Assembly (NCBI GenBank): GCA_015179125.1
Contig: WHVA01000449.1
Location: 30,349 to 94,348, forward strand
Source of the DNA: Gautieria morchelliformis
Taxonomy: Eukaryota; Basidiomycota; Agaricomycetes; Gomphales; Gomphaceae
Reading direction: 5' to 3'
DNA length: 64,000 nt
Position numbers and translations under genes: made by a program. The first letter of the stretch is position 1. Each line of letters begins with the position of its first letter. The notes beneath the pieces are model-generated. The model was given only the letters and a program-made list of their open reading frames with translations, had not been told where the DNA came from and did not search any database. Shown one piece after another: positions 1 through 11,262 of the stretch.

Positions 1-1870
1 ACTTGACGGCGAGTCAAAATCTTAGTAGTTGCAAAATACTCAAGGTTCTTATGATCCGTTACAACGTCGATCGGATAGGTTGGACCTTCGAGGTAGTGTC
101 TCCAAATTTTGAAGGCTTCGAAAATCGCAAGTAGTTCCTTATCGTGGACGTTGTAGTTGAGTTCTGGGGTGGAAAAGGTGCGGGAATGAAAGCGATCGGA
201 TGAATTTCTCCGTCGTCGGGGGAAATGATGGAAAGAATGGCGGCTAGCGCGTAGTCAGAAGCGTCGGTTTTGAGTACAAGTTGGGCATCAGGAATCCAGA
301 AACTGAGTATAGGAGCCGTAGTAAGGCCGATTTGAGAGCTTCAAATGCGGAACGGCATTCCGGGGTGAAATTCCATGGGGCACCCTTCCTGGTGAGACGC
401 ATGAGCGGAACAGTAATGTCGGAAAAATTATAAATGAAACGCCGGTAAAAGTTGGCGAAGCCAAGGAAAGACTGCACATCCTTAACATGTCGGGGCTCCG
501 GCCATTCTTGAATTGCCTTGACTTTGTCCTCTGCCATGGTAAGACCTGTTGGAGAGAGGATGTAGCCGAGGTATTCGACCGTGTCGCGATGCCATTCGCA
601 TTTCTCTGCTTTTGCGTAGAGATGGTGTTTGCGGAGACGGCGGAGTACTTCGCGGACATGTTCCCGATGTTTTTCCGGTGAGTCAGAATAGATGAGGATG
701 TCGTCAATGTAGACTAGGACGCATACGTCGAGGAGGTCGGAAAATACGTCGTTCATGAATCACTGAAAAGCGGCGGGAGCATTGGTTAGACCAAAAGGCA
801 TGACAGTCCACTCGAAAGCACCGTAGCGGGTGCGGAAAGTGGTTTTCCACTTGTCACCTTCCCGGATCCGGACAAGGTGATAAGCGTGCCGGAGGTCGAT
901 TTTGGTGTAGATCTTCGCCCTGCGGGGAGTGTCGAGGAGGTCGGAAATGCGCGGAAGCAATATTTGTCCTTTTTAGTGAGGGCATTGAGTCCACGGAAAT
1001 CGACGCAGAGGCGGAGAGATCCATCCTTCTTCTTGACGAAAAGGACCGGAGCGCCATGCGGAGACAGCGAGGGCGGATAAGCCCATGTTAAGATGTTCAT
1101 CGACGAACTCTCGGAGAGTCTGGAGTTCACTTTGCGAAAGGGAGTAGATTGGTCCAAGGGGCGGAGATGCTCCTTCTTCCAAATCTATCTTCAGATCGTA
1201 AGGTCGATGTTCAGCAGGTTTGTCGGCTTTGGCCTTATTGAGCACGTCCGGGAAGTCACGATATTCTTCCGGAACTGAGCTCATGTCGACCGGAGCGGAA
1301 GTCGAGGCGGAACGAGCCTTGACTGAAGCCGAATCAGAGAGGTGAAGCTGGAAAACGGTCGTATCTTCTTGCCGTTGCAATACGCGGAAAGCGGTGGCGG
1401 AAACGAGCGCAATTCGAGGAGCTTCGAGGGTCGGAGTGCTAAAGCGGGACCGGAGTGCGGAACTGAATCCACGAGCGGAGTTGCAGAAGAGGCCTGAGCC
1501 ATCTTTGCGGACGACGTCGGAATAGACGGAAGTTGATCCGGGGTACGGAACTGTATTTGACTCAATGCCCAGTTAATCGACGGATTATATCGGGTGAGCC
1601 AATTGTGTCCTAGTACAACGGAACAGCTAGCATCTAGCGGAGTAACATAAAACGTAACTTCATGGTTGTCCCCAGTAGCGAAACGGATAGACAGATCCAC
1701 AACTTGGGAAATTCCGTGTTGGAAGACCCGTCGAAAAGGCGGAGCGGAATTGTCGGAATGTTGCGGGTCGGAAGTTTATGTTTCAAAACAAAGTCGGAAT
1801 CGAGGAAACAATGAGTCAAACCGGATTTGACCAGTGCTGTGAACAGGGGTGCGGAAATGGTGTCGGAAGT
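1..1870 (-). pseudogene. Gypsy-1 pol: protease, reverse transcriptase, start of RNase H
   Basis: The polyprotein would cut itself, copy the element RNA into DNA and degrade the RNA strand. Visible from the start: a retropepsin-like block around 1700-1850 (THCFLDSDFV, later VVLGHNWLTRYNP), RT blocks [38 protein letters not shown] and YIDDILIYSD (catalytic DD near 705), then FLGFANFYRRF, and RNase H at the edge ([15 protein letters not shown]). Breaks: frameshifts near 1080 and 965, and a TGA near 757 where the family has Trp between AFQ and FMNDVF. The protease catalytic box reads ALVKSGLTHC, with Lys where the catalytic Asp is expected. The integrase would lie left of the window. Confidence 0.9.
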
Positions 1871-1988
1871 GAGTGGACAGAGAGGGAGTCAGAGGACGAA
1901 AGAGCGGATGTGTTGAGTTTAACCTCGTTTGTCGCACGAATGGGGTCAACACAGCCCTCAGCTCGTGCGGAGGCTGGAGGACTGCTGA

Positions 1989-3394
1989 TTATTTTTTTGA
2001 ATCCGCAGTGGGAGCCGCTTCAGATTTCTCTTCCGTCTTTGCTGCGCGGCCCTTGGCCTTAGCAGCGGAGGCGGAAGCGCGAGTGCAGTCGCGAGCGATG
2101 TGACCTCCTTTGCCGCAGAAAAGGCAAAGGTTGTTGTCCATGCGACGCTGGCGTTCTACAGGGGTTAGTTTTCCGTCCTTCCCAAGTTTGTCGGAAAGGT
2201 CCGGAGTGCTCTTCCAGGCGTTGGTGTTGGAAGCAGAGGCCTGGTTATTGCGAGGGGTGGAGTTGTTGTTCTGGTTGCCGGAGTTGGCTCCGGAACTGTT
2301 GTTGCTGTTGTTGTTTCCGGAGTTGTTGTTTCCAGAATTGGTCTTCTTCTTGTCTTTATCAGACTTCTTGTCGGAAGACTTGTCGTTCTTGCTCTGGGTG
2401 GAAGTTTCGCGAGCGATCTCGGAATGTCTTTCCCAGTAGCGCGAATCGATGGATTGGGCAAGGTTGCGGAGGTCGGTAAGGGTGGCGGGTTTTCCGACGC
2501 AGGCAATTTCATCCTTGATGCGGGATGGCAAGCCCATGTAAAACTGGCGTCGGAGTGCGGCTTCTCCCCATTGGACTCGAGGAGCAAGCTGCTGGAATGT
2601 GACGATATATTTAGCTATCTTATGAGTTTCTTTCATATGAAGCTTATCGAGTTCATTTTCCGCATCGGCTTCCATATCAAATGGTCCGAAGTTGCTGCGG
2701 AGTTCGGAAACGAAATTGTGGTAATCGTCGGCCCAGTCGACGAGAGCGAACGGATCCATGAGGCGGGTTCGAAGTAGTCGAGAGCCGTGCCTCGGAGATA
2801 GGAGAGGGCATAATTGACCTTCCGTTCGTCGTCGGGAAAGGTGTCGGGGCGATCACGGAAATTGAGTTGAAGCTGGACCAGAAATGGCTGGAGCTTCTTG
2901 GGGTCGGAACCGTCAAACTGATCTGGTTCGCGGACCTTAGTTTTGGGGCGTGGTGGTGCTTGGGCCGGGTGCTGGAGTTGTCCGGCTAGCATGGCGATGG
3001 CTTGTGCAAGATCCAGAACTGGCGCGGGCGGAACTGGGTTGGTGGGAATCTGAGGTGGAATTGGAGGTGGAGGACCGCCTGGGGGACCGCCGGGTGGGCC
3101 GCCTGGAGGTGGTCCTGGTGGAGGTGGTGGTGGTGGAGCTGGGCGTCGGAATGACGCTGCTGTTTGTTCGCCGCTGCTACTCGTTGAATTCCCGTCATAG
3201 TCGGGATTATTGTCGGGATTAGCGTCAGGAACTTCTTCGAATCGTTGCAGAATTGCATCGGAGAGCTCATCGTTGGTACAAGTGCTGCCAGAAGGTTCCG
3301 CGTGCCTTGGTGCTGCGGATCTAAGACTGCCAAAATAAGAGAGAGCTTCGACAGCTCCTGCTCGAGCTGAAGTAGCTGTGGTACAAGGAGGCAT
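1989..3394 (-). pseudogene. Gypsy-1 gag (capsid and CCHC nucleocapsid)
   Basis: Structural protein that forms the virus-like particle and binds element RNA. The start at 3394 lies about 110 bp downstream of the LTR and primer site. The N-terminal third is Pro/Gly-rich, followed by a retrotransposon gag domain (DQFDGSDPKKLQPFL, later FYMGLPSRIKDEIA), an Asn/Ser/Lys-rich linker, and a zinc knuckle CLFCGKGGHIARDC (CX2CX4HX4C) near 2105. A frameshift near 2760 splits the gag domain between ALDYFEP and DPFALVDWADD, so the gene is broken even though both halves are well conserved. Confidence 0.85.
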
Positions 3395-3487
3395 AGTGAT
3401 AGTTATCGGGTGGGAATCAGATAATACTGTTATGTATCGAGATTTCCACTAAGTTGGAACTGGAAAGGACGGCGGCTTCAACTTGTA

Positions 3488-3500
3488 GGTTGCGCCGCCA
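3488..3500 (-). other. Primer binding site of Gypsy-1
   Basis: On the minus strand the 13 bases TGGCGGCGCAACC start one base inside the LTR. They would pair with a tRNA 3' end reading GGUUGCGCCGCCA, the usual way Gypsy elements prime minus-strand synthesis. The tRNA species is not determined here. Confidence 0.6.
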
Positions 3501-3501
3501 A

Positions 3502-4089
3502 TGAACTATCGTCCTAAGTATTTCAGAACTAAGTCGGAAGTCGGAAAGTACTGAACCAAAGGTTGGTTGGAACTTGAGTCGGAACTGAGGCGGAAGGCGG
3601 AAGATGGAAGGCGGAGAGAGGCTGAGATCTTGCTAGACTCGCTGTACTAAGAACAGGAGATGGAGCGAAGGAAATCAAGTATCGAAGGTGATTATCTGAT
3701 TGCAGAATAAGAGACATACATGACAGGCTTTTATACAAAGAGCTGAGACAACAGGTAATGATATGGTACTAAGCAAATTCCGGAGGAAGCGGAAGTCGAG
3801 TAGACAATGCGTGGGAAACTAACTATTGGGAACAATGGGACTACAAGGGGGGTTCAGGGTAAGGTAGAACAATGGCAAAGAACAAGGGGTCGGGAAAACA
3901 TATCTGACAACGAACTACAAGGGTGACCGGATATGTGGTTTTGATGAACGGTGAGGTGGGTCCGGATGGTCCGGGTAATGGAGTCGAAAGAACAAGGGAA
4001 ATGTACAAGGGGCGAAATGTCAGAAATAACGGAGGGGCGGAAGGTGTGGCGGAACTGAGGGTCGGAAGTCGGAAATGAACGGTCGTAAC
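3502..4089 (-). repeat. 5' LTR of Gypsy-1
   Basis: About 588 bp, starting TGTTACGACC at 4089 and ending ...GATAGTTCA at 3502 on the minus strand (TG..CA). It is placed directly upstream of the primer binding site and gag. The adjoining solo-LTR sequence resumes at once at 4090, so CTTCG (4090-4094) is the likely target-site duplication. Confidence 0.7.
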
Positions 4090-4342
4090 ACTTCGCCAGT
4101 GAAGGGATTGTCAAGACTTAGACAGCCCTTCCATGAGACCTTGCACGTTACATCGTCAAGAGTCGCGGGCTATTTCGCTATGACTGTAGATAGGGTGAGC
4201 CCCGTTTAGGCAAACCCTCTTACCTTGTGAACATTTATTGGTTCACCTATTCGCCGAACGGCATACTTATTCGCACAAGTTATTCAGGCATTCGCTGTGT
4301 TCACTAATACACGATATTAACACCTGAAAACCAATCTTGACA
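4090..4342 (+). repeat. Solo-LTR family S, copy S1 (3' fragment)
   Basis: The sequence ends in CCAATCTTGACA and matches the 3' ends of the complete copies at 5198-6472, 27337-29157 and 62281-63623. Gypsy-1 cuts its 5' part off. It lies in the protease region of Gypsy-2: gene sequence resumes on the far side at 4343. Confidence 0.75.
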
Positions 4343-5197
4343 GAAAAGTCCAGGGTTATGCCAAATCTCCTTAGGAACGGTGTCCCTAAGATAGCGTCGT
4401 AATATTCGACATTCGCTACGTCGAAATATCATCGTATGTCTCACGACCAAATTTGATGGTTGTGTTTGTTCCATAGTTGATCGTGGAATGGCTGCCTATG
4501 CAGGCTAGCTGCAGCGCGATTGGTTGCTCCAGGGAGAATGTCTTCATCCCTGTAGCTCACGTGAATTCGGGGGATAGCAGTACCCCTTCGCTGCCGCTAT
4601 CTAGCAGGCAGTGGGATTTTACGCCGTTTATTTCCCAGTACCCCGATAGGGTACGGTTCTCACTGCACGGGCGCGTTGGCCGCGTCCTGTGTTTGCTTTG
4701 GTGGTGATGCACCGGCTCGGCCACCTTGTCTGGAGTGACCGACATGCGTGCCGCCATGACCTTCGTGGCGGTTTTGTCCTCCAGCATGAATCTGATCATG
4801 CTGGACCTGTAGGTGGTGTCTTCCACCTCTTCGTCCCATTCATAGTATTGGGACGGCTTGGGGTCCCACTCTTCAGCGGGCGCGTCTCCGTTATCCAGAG
4901 TGTCGTTGGGTTGGGGATCACCCTCCCCCTCTTCATCAATCTGTTGAAGAGAATTTTGACCGGGATCCATGTCCGGATCCTCGGCCTCATCGTTGTGCCT
5001 CACGGCTGCTGTCCTTATACCAGACCTAAGCCGGGGGCACTCCGCCTTTTTGTGGCCAGGTTGGCCACATTCAAAGCACGTGGTGTTACTTTGGCTGCCG
5101 CTGGGCCTATCGTTAGGCCGGCCCAACGTTTTCGTTGGTGGGGCAGGTTGTGGGGACGACCCTGACGCTTGAGGCTGTTTAGCTTCAGGCGGGCGTC
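4343..5197 (-). pseudogene. Gypsy-2 gag C-terminus and protease
   Basis: A Pro/Gln-rich linker leads into the zinc knuckle CFECGQPGHKKAEC (CX2CX4HX4C), an acidic stretch, and the retropepsin start EINGVKSHCLLDSGSEG with the catalytic DSG. A TGA near 4555 interrupts the protease where a CGA Arg codon would keep it open. A later frameshift is needed to read on to ILGTPFLRRFGITLDF at about 4345, where S1 begins. The reading frame continues across the S2 insertion into the upstream gag part. Confidence 0.8.
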
Positions 5198-6472
5198 TGT
5201 CAAGATTGGTTTTCAGGCGTTAATATCGTGTATTAGTGAACACAGCGAATGCCCGAATAACTTGTGCGAATAAGTATGCTGTTCGGCAAATAGGTGAACC
5301 AATAAATGTTCACAAGGTAAGAGGGTTTGCCTAAACGGGGCTCACCCTATCTACAGTCGTAGCAAAATAGCCCGTGACTCTTGACGATGTAACATGCAAG
5401 GTCTCACAGAAGGGCTGTCTAAGTCTCGACAATCCCTTCGCTGGCGAAGGTGCTCCTTTGGAGCCCTTCGCCAACAGTACAGAAAATGGTTCGAAGGCTA
5501 AGGTAACGAAGATGAAGTATGAGAACTCACCAGTGATGCCTAAGTTCTCTGCTGGTTGAAGATAGAAATCTCCAGGAGAAGGCTCAAGACAATGATCACC
5601 GCGAGGTCAAGTTTGCACAAGATGGACGACGTATGATAATTGAACTGGAGAATATACATGCGAATGTAAACTACTTATATCGAATGCTCGTAAGGTATTA
5701 GCGAATAGGAAAGAGGCCATTGTGAGTCAGGGTCAGATAGGGGTGTGCAGTCATGATACTAAGTAGATGGAATAAACATACAATAGAGTGAGGGAAGAGT
5801 GTGAACATGAAACGACGGAGAGTAAAGGTGGCGAAGGCACTTATGGACAAAACCATGTCTTGGGACCCGCATACATGCTACCCTGCACGGACTCTTGGTC
5901 TACTGGGTTGATTCCGCATGACCTATGGAAGGGATGTCCTGCGAACATACTTTGACCATACAAACACCCAATGGGGTTGGATTAAGAAGACGATGGGGTT
6001 AATGATGAACCATCATGCTGGGTGAATGGTACCGATCGTATTTGATGGTGTGCCTGCTGGCGAATGATGCGAGCAGCGAATACCCATTTGGCGAAATGCA
6101 AGGAAGGGCAAACAGAGGTGACATAGGGGGGGAGAGGTCGAGGTGGAGGGCGAAGCCGAGCAAATACTGAGGAGGAGTAGCGAAAGGGGAAATGGGGATA
6201 CCAAGGTGCAGGAAGTACACAGGTCATGACAATCCAACTATCAGAACACCATCAGGAGAGGGTCGAGCAGAGGAGGTGGTAGACCCAGTGATGACTTGTC
6301 AAGTCAGTCCAAAGCCGTCGGTCGTGCGTTTAACGGCGTGGCGATGGTAATGGGCGCGAATCAGCGAACATCGGTTGCCGAACATGACAATGGCGATTGG
6401 AACGAACACGGAAATGGGGTGAGAAATGGCAGGACAGAGCCCCTGAGTATGAGGAATAAACGCGTCATGACA
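5198..6472 (-). repeat. Solo-LTR family S, copy S2
   Basis: A 1275-bp sequence bounded by TGTCAAGATT (left) and CATGACA (right), i.e. TG..CA. It is flanked by GCGTC (5193-5197) and GTGTC (6473-6477), a 5-bp target-site duplication with one mismatch. No internal retrotransposon genes accompany it. By the TATA-like element in copy S4 its transcriptional sense is on the minus strand. It interrupts gag of Gypsy-2. Confidence 0.8.
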
Positions 6473-8617
6473 GTGTCCAGCTTGCGCTGGGCGTGAGGGC
6501 GGTAGCCGTTGTCCTGTTCCGCTTCTTGCGAACAGGCTGGGCCTGGTCAGGCCCGTTTGTGTCAATGGCTAGCTCCCTGTGAGTCGGGCAGCGCTTGCCG
6601 TTGCTGCTGCGCTTTCTGCGCGGTGCATCCCCATGTTGTATCGGGATGCCTCCTCAATCATCCAGGCCATCTCGAAGAGTTGCTCTATTGAGCTGCTCTC
6701 GGCATTATAGCCCTTTTTGAGGACCTCATTGCGCAGCGTTTCGCGCAGCGCCAATACGAACCGTCTCCGGAACGTGTAATCGTCTGGCGGCTGTATCATA
6801 CGTGCCGCATATTTCGTGAGCTCGTTCAGCATTTCCTGAACGGTTTTCATGCCCTGCATGACTGCATCGAACTTATTCGATGCGTGATGGTACGTCAGTG
6901 TGTGCAGGAACCTTTTTTGAAGGCCTTGCATCACAGTTTCCAGTGTCCAGCTGCGGACCTGGCGATCGAAGCGTTCAACGTTTCGAAGGAACCACTCCTG
7001 GGCTTCGCCGGTGAGGCGAGTGCCCACGTAGCCGACCTGCATGTCTATGCTGGTTGTCCCTAGGAGGCAATTCATTTTCAGCCATCCTAGGATGGCTGCC
7101 ACGAAGATTTCAAACTCTTCGAGGTCAGATCCCCTAGCATATGGCTCGGGGTGAGCCAATTTTACGCCGGCTTTCGCTAGCACAGACTTCCCCGGGTCTG
7201 TGTCCGTGGCGTTTGCTAACGCCACGCAGATCATCCGTGTGATCCCGTCGTACGGCTCCGTTGGTACGACGTCGGCCTAATCAGGGATTCCCTGGCCTTC
7301 CGTTGGGGCCATGGATCGCTCGCACGGTTGTGATGCCACATGGGGCAGGCTGTTATATGCCCTGACGGGCCCCGGGCCCAGATCCAGCTCGGGATCAGGA
7401 GCATTCTGTGCTCTCGGTTCCGGGGGTGTTTTGTGCCTGGTGTCCCCGGTCAGTCCTGCGTTGCGGATTCGTAGCCTGCTGTTGTAGGCTGCACGCGCCT
7501 GCCGTGCGCCTTGTACGGCTTGCGTGAGCTGCTCGTCGGGCAGCTGAGCGGTGTGGCTGTGGGCCACTGTCTCTTTAGCGTTTTTCGCTAGTAGCTCGAG
7601 TGTCCGTGTGAGGCGGCGCGCGGCTGCGGCTTCTTTACGCTGCCAGTGTGCGACTTCGAGCTCTAAGCTCTTGGTCGTCGTTTCAGAGTCAGGCTCTGAG
7701 GCGACCTGCTCCCTAACGATCTGTTGGATCGTCTTATGGCTGTCCGTTGGGGCAGCCAGTTGCTGTTGAGGTTTGTTCCTGAACCTTACGTCCTGTTCGA
7801 CCGGGACGGCTGGCGGCGGCATTCGCTGCTTGTCTCGCTCCTTTCGGTGCGGGTCTTCCACGTCGCGACTGCGTTCGTTGGCTGCAGACTGTCGCGAGCT
7901 CAGACGAGTTGCATCGCGTTCCCCGCGTGGGCGGAGTGCTTTCTGGACGGCCTCCAGCGTGGCTGCGCCTTGCAGCCTGACCTCCTCCGCCTGGTGGAGT
8001 TCCTTGCCGATTGCCATTAGGGCAGCGGCAGCGTTGTCAAGCTGCGATGCCAGCTGATCGTGCTTGTGGCACGTCAGCGTGCTTTGGCGCAGCGCAGCCT
8101 GCACCTGTTTGTTCAGGGCCTCTGCCATCTCGTGGTCAATGGCGTGAGCCCTCGAGCTCTTGCGACTGGAGCTTGAGTATTCCGAGTCCTGACCATCCTC
8201 TGGGGCTTGTCTTTTTTGCCGTCATCCCCCTTCAGGGACGATCGTCGTCGCTCTATTTCGTGAGCATCGGTTTGAGTCGTGGCTTTGTGCCCGCCTAGAC
8301 GTTGTTGCTCTACCATCTGACGATGGCGAGACTTCTCTGCCCTTTCCTTTGTCTCCGGGCAGAGAGGAATGGGGGGGCGGTGCCAGCTCGTTGCCCGACG
8401 TTGTCTCTTCCTCGGCCACACTCGACGAGACGTGGTCGGGGTTTTCCTTGTCCTCTACTGAGGGGACGAGGGCAGTGAGATCTACGATCTCTCCATCTTC
8501 TATCGTCCTGGACTCTTGGTCCAGGGTAGCGTCAGCCGTCGTGTCGCTGGGCTGCGTCTGAGGCGTGGACCTCGAGCTCGTCGCTCGTGTCCGTCTTCGA
8601 CTGCGTGGAATCATCAT
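6473..8617 (-). pseudogene. Gypsy-2 gag, N-terminal and capsid part
   Basis: Three open pieces in order: 8617-8222 (MMIPRSRRRTRATSS, acidic Ser/Thr-rich), 8128-7277 (a charged, Gln/Ala-rich, coiled-coil-like segment) and 7234-6569 (the retrotransposon gag domain, with WFLRNVERFDRQVRSW and LRETLRNEVLKKGYNAE). The pieces lie in different frames, so at least two frame breaks exist. The part between 6569 and the S2 insertion is also out of frame. The gene continues at 5197 beyond S2. This is a capsid precursor of a Gypsy family distinct from Gypsy-1. Confidence 0.75.
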
Positions 8618-8801
8618 GCTCGCAGCCGACAGTAGAAGGTCTACTGGAGGGTCTCAACGATGTTTAGTCGTCGACACAGCGATCTTTTTCAAGATTGCTT
8701 CGAATCCACTATCGGTTGGTCGCATGGCGATCAACCACAGGATAGTTCAGAAAGGTGTAAAGGATGTCGATCTTAGAACCTTGTATCACAAGGGCACTAC
8801 A

Positions 8802-8812
8802 GAACTTGACCA
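8802..8812 (-). other. Candidate primer binding site of Gypsy-2
   Basis: On the minus strand the sequence TGGTCAAGTTC lies about 185 bp upstream of gag and next to a possible LTR end (TG on the plus strand at 8814). It could pair with a tRNA 3' end GAACUUGACCA. No second LTR is available to confirm it. Confidence 0.35.
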
Positions 8813-9417
8813 ATGAGTGGTATTCTGAATGCTACTGTGTAGGAACCATCTTTCTAGTCTAAAAACCTCGAAAAAAGCATTAAAAAGTCTGTAAAAAACC
8901 TTTTTCCCATCTTAACCTCAGCCAATACACGCAGCTTTGATGGGGAACTAGCTTTAGAATATTCCTTGAATTTTCTGGCATTTCTTCGCCAATTGTTCTG
9001 ACCTCCTTGGCTCAAAACTGCCTTATTTTGCTTGACAAAGGTTATGAACCCATGAGAGTCCATAACTTTGTCATCGGCGCTCAATTTCAAACTCCGACCG
9101 GAGCAATACTCGAACGCGCTTATTCGGAGCCGCACGTCCTCAAACACCCACAACTCCAACACTTTGGCTCTTTCAATCTCAGCTGGTGAGATTGGGAATA
9201 TCCGGTGCAGCTTACACAAGCCTGTACACTTAAATATAGTTCAAACCCAGCAGACACATGACTTGCTTCATAGCAACCATGGCTGTGTAAGGCTGTGTGC
9301 AAGACTGCCCAATGATATGCAGAGCCAAAACTAGGGTGCATAATCAAGCAATCTTATTGGATGCTGAGCCTCCAAGCTTAGTGCCACAACCACTGAAATA
9401 GGACCCTTGACATCATA

Positions 9418-9487
9418 GGGCTGTGCAGGGCTATGCAGGGCTATGCAAGGCTATGCAGGGCTGTGTAAGGCTATGCCGGGCAGTGCA
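9418..9487. repeat. 10-bp tandem repeat
   Basis: About seven imperfect copies of GGCTATGCAG lie upstream of the TATA-like box in the LTR-like region. Such short arrays are common in LTR U3 regions. Confidence 0.7.
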
Positions 9488-9646
9488 AATCAGGGAAGGT
9501 GATTGGCTATCTATTCTTAATTTCCTTGCACAAACACACCACAATAGTTACAAGGGTGTGTTTTAGCTGCGCAAATATTTACTTATGACATCACTCGCCT
9601 AATAGATAGAAGCTCCCCATTTTACGTAATCCTGTGTAATTTACAA

Positions 9647-9655
9647 TATAAAAGG
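9647..9655 (+). promoter_or_regulatory. TATA box of an LTR-like promoter
   Basis: TATAAAAGG is followed by a pyrimidine-rich leader in a gene-free LTR-like segment. Promoter activity is inferred from the motif only. Confidence 0.4.
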
Positions 9656-10215
9656 AGGCCATTCTGACCCCCTAGGATAATCATCCAATCTAGCAATCTA
9701 CTGCTTCTATCCTACACGTGACTCGTGTGACTTGCATCTTACTAAGCTGCTAATCCCAGCTAGGGTTATTCACTTACTTTAGTGTCTAATTCCTTGTTAA
9801 GTAGATACTTTTCTGCTTAGCCACCTAGACTAATCCTCCGGGTGTAATTCTACAGAGTGAGTCTGTCAATTGATAGTCTTGCCATTCGCACTCCAATACC
9901 CGAGAGAGTTGATCAGTTGATTTTCCTGGTTAATATCTTTCACAAGTCAATTCCTGTTACTTGTAAAAGCCGCTTTAGATTCTATTCTTTGCCTCTCGTT
10001 TTATTGCTGTGCGCTGGTAGATTATCAGGGCAGTCCATTTATAAACTCGCCTGCTAAGTACATTCCTTTATATTTTGGAATACGCTTGGACCCCGATAGT
10101 GTCCTTGAACCTACAGTCTTTTAGTTTATTGTTCAGTGCTGCTAAGAAACGCATTGCCTTCCATCCGTATTAACTTGGACTAGTTTTTACGCGGATTGCA
10201 ACCAAGGTACAAATA

Positions 10216-10870
10216 TTAAATCATTTCCGGAGTTGTGCTGCAGCATTGTTTAATATTCTTTGAGTCTCGTAAACGACACGTTCTGATAGATTGAAGTGTT
10301 AGCAATAACACCAAAGTCTTGAAGGGTTCCAAAACAGAGCCCGTATAGCCCTTTTCGCAGGTGGCAGACGTGATCTTCCATTCCCTTAGCAATACTGCCT
10401 TCGGCTTGCTCCATGTATATCTCTTCATCAAGGTCAGAGTGGAGGTACGTGGTTTTGACGTCAAGTTGTTGTAATTCCCAGTCAAGGGTTGCAGCTAGTG
10501 CTAGGACTACTCGGAAGGATTCTAGGCATGCAACTGGTGAAAAGGTGTCATGGTAGTCTTGACCGGCGATCTGTGTGAAGCCCTTTGCCACAATGCGGAC
10601 CTTCAGCTTGGCTATCTTCCCAGACTCGTCACGCTTTATGTGGCAGACGGTCTTACTTTTGATAACCCTTTTTCTGGCAGGGACAGAGCTTCGTAGGACA
10701 AGGTCCCAAACGTGGTGTCTTGTCATGGATTCTAGTTCTGAATCCATGCCAAGCTGCCATATCGGTCCATTAGGACCCTTGAGCACCTCGGTGAATGAGG
10801 CAGGGTCTTCCTCCTCATGCACAATGCTGGCCAATGCCATATCTTTGATGAAATTGGCCTCAAACTCCAC
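10216..10870 (-). pseudogene. Copia-C reverse transcriptase, N-terminal half
   Basis: The Copia RT core starts with NGPIWQLGMDSELESM, then KLKVRIVAKGFTQIAGQDYHDTFSPV and LQQLDVKTTYLHSDLDEEIYM, and ends at GLYGL. The fingers and first catalytic Asp region are present. The YVDD box and RNase H are missing, and the last roughly 60 bases are frame-shifted. Confidence 0.85.
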
Positions 10871-11262
10871 ATCTTTCTTAGCGGCACATGCGAGTCAGGC
10901 CAGAGTGCTGGCAGAGATTATATCGGCGACTGTTTGTTTGGTGCGGCTGGTGTACGGTAAGTTTCGCATGGCCGTGTATCAAGAGAGGGGATACCTGGGC
11001 TTGGTGGATGATCAGGTGCGGTGATGTTGTTTATTCCATCATCTTCATCTTCTGATGCTCCCCCTCCAGCTGTATTTCCTGCATCATCTTGTGCCATAGT
11101 GTCATGTGGCGCATTTTTATTACCCTCTTCATCATCGCTCTCACCGACACCGTCATTACCGACTACAAGGCCAGGGTGCAGCAGCCGTGGAGTGCTATCT
11201 TGTGACTCAATGAAGGTCATGTTCCGTGAAGTGATGATTTGGCCGGTTGTCCAGTTATAGCA

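Larger units (their letters stand above)
1..4089 (-). mobile_element. Ty3/Gypsy LTR retrotransposon 1 (truncated by window edge)
   Basis: Order on the minus strand is LTR (3502-4089), tRNA primer site, gag, aspartic protease, reverse transcriptase and start of RNase H, which runs off the left edge. The order PR-RT-RNaseH and the RT motif YIDDILIYSD are those of Ty3/Gypsy. Several frameshifts and a nonsense codon make this copy non-autonomous. The LTR lies directly against a broken solo LTR (4090-4342), so the element appears to have jumped into that LTR; the matching left junction is outside the window. Confidence 0.9.
4343..8814 (-). mobile_element. Ty3/Gypsy LTR retrotransposon 2, split by solo LTRs
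   Basis: Minus-strand gag and protease of a second, different Gypsy family. It is cut after the protease by S1 (4090-4342) and within gag by S2 (5198-6472). Everything downstream of the protease (RT, RNase H, integrase) is missing from the window. A candidate primer site lies at 8802-8812 and a candidate LTR start at 8814. Confidence 0.8.
8814..10215. other. Non-coding LTR-like sequence
   Basis: No credible gene. The part next to Gypsy-2 may be its LTR. The right half looks like a plus-strand LTR promoter: short GGCTATGCAG repeats, then TATAAAAGG at 9647-9655 followed by a C/T-rich leader. The exact ends could not be fixed because no second copy is in the window. Degenerate Copia sequence resumes at about 10216. 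Confidence 0.45.

Noticed and set aside
5198-6472. Family S as a TIR DNA transposon or MITE
   Set aside because: Inverted similarity at the ends is only about five bases; TG..CA ends with 5-bp target duplications fit LTRs better. Not fully excluded.
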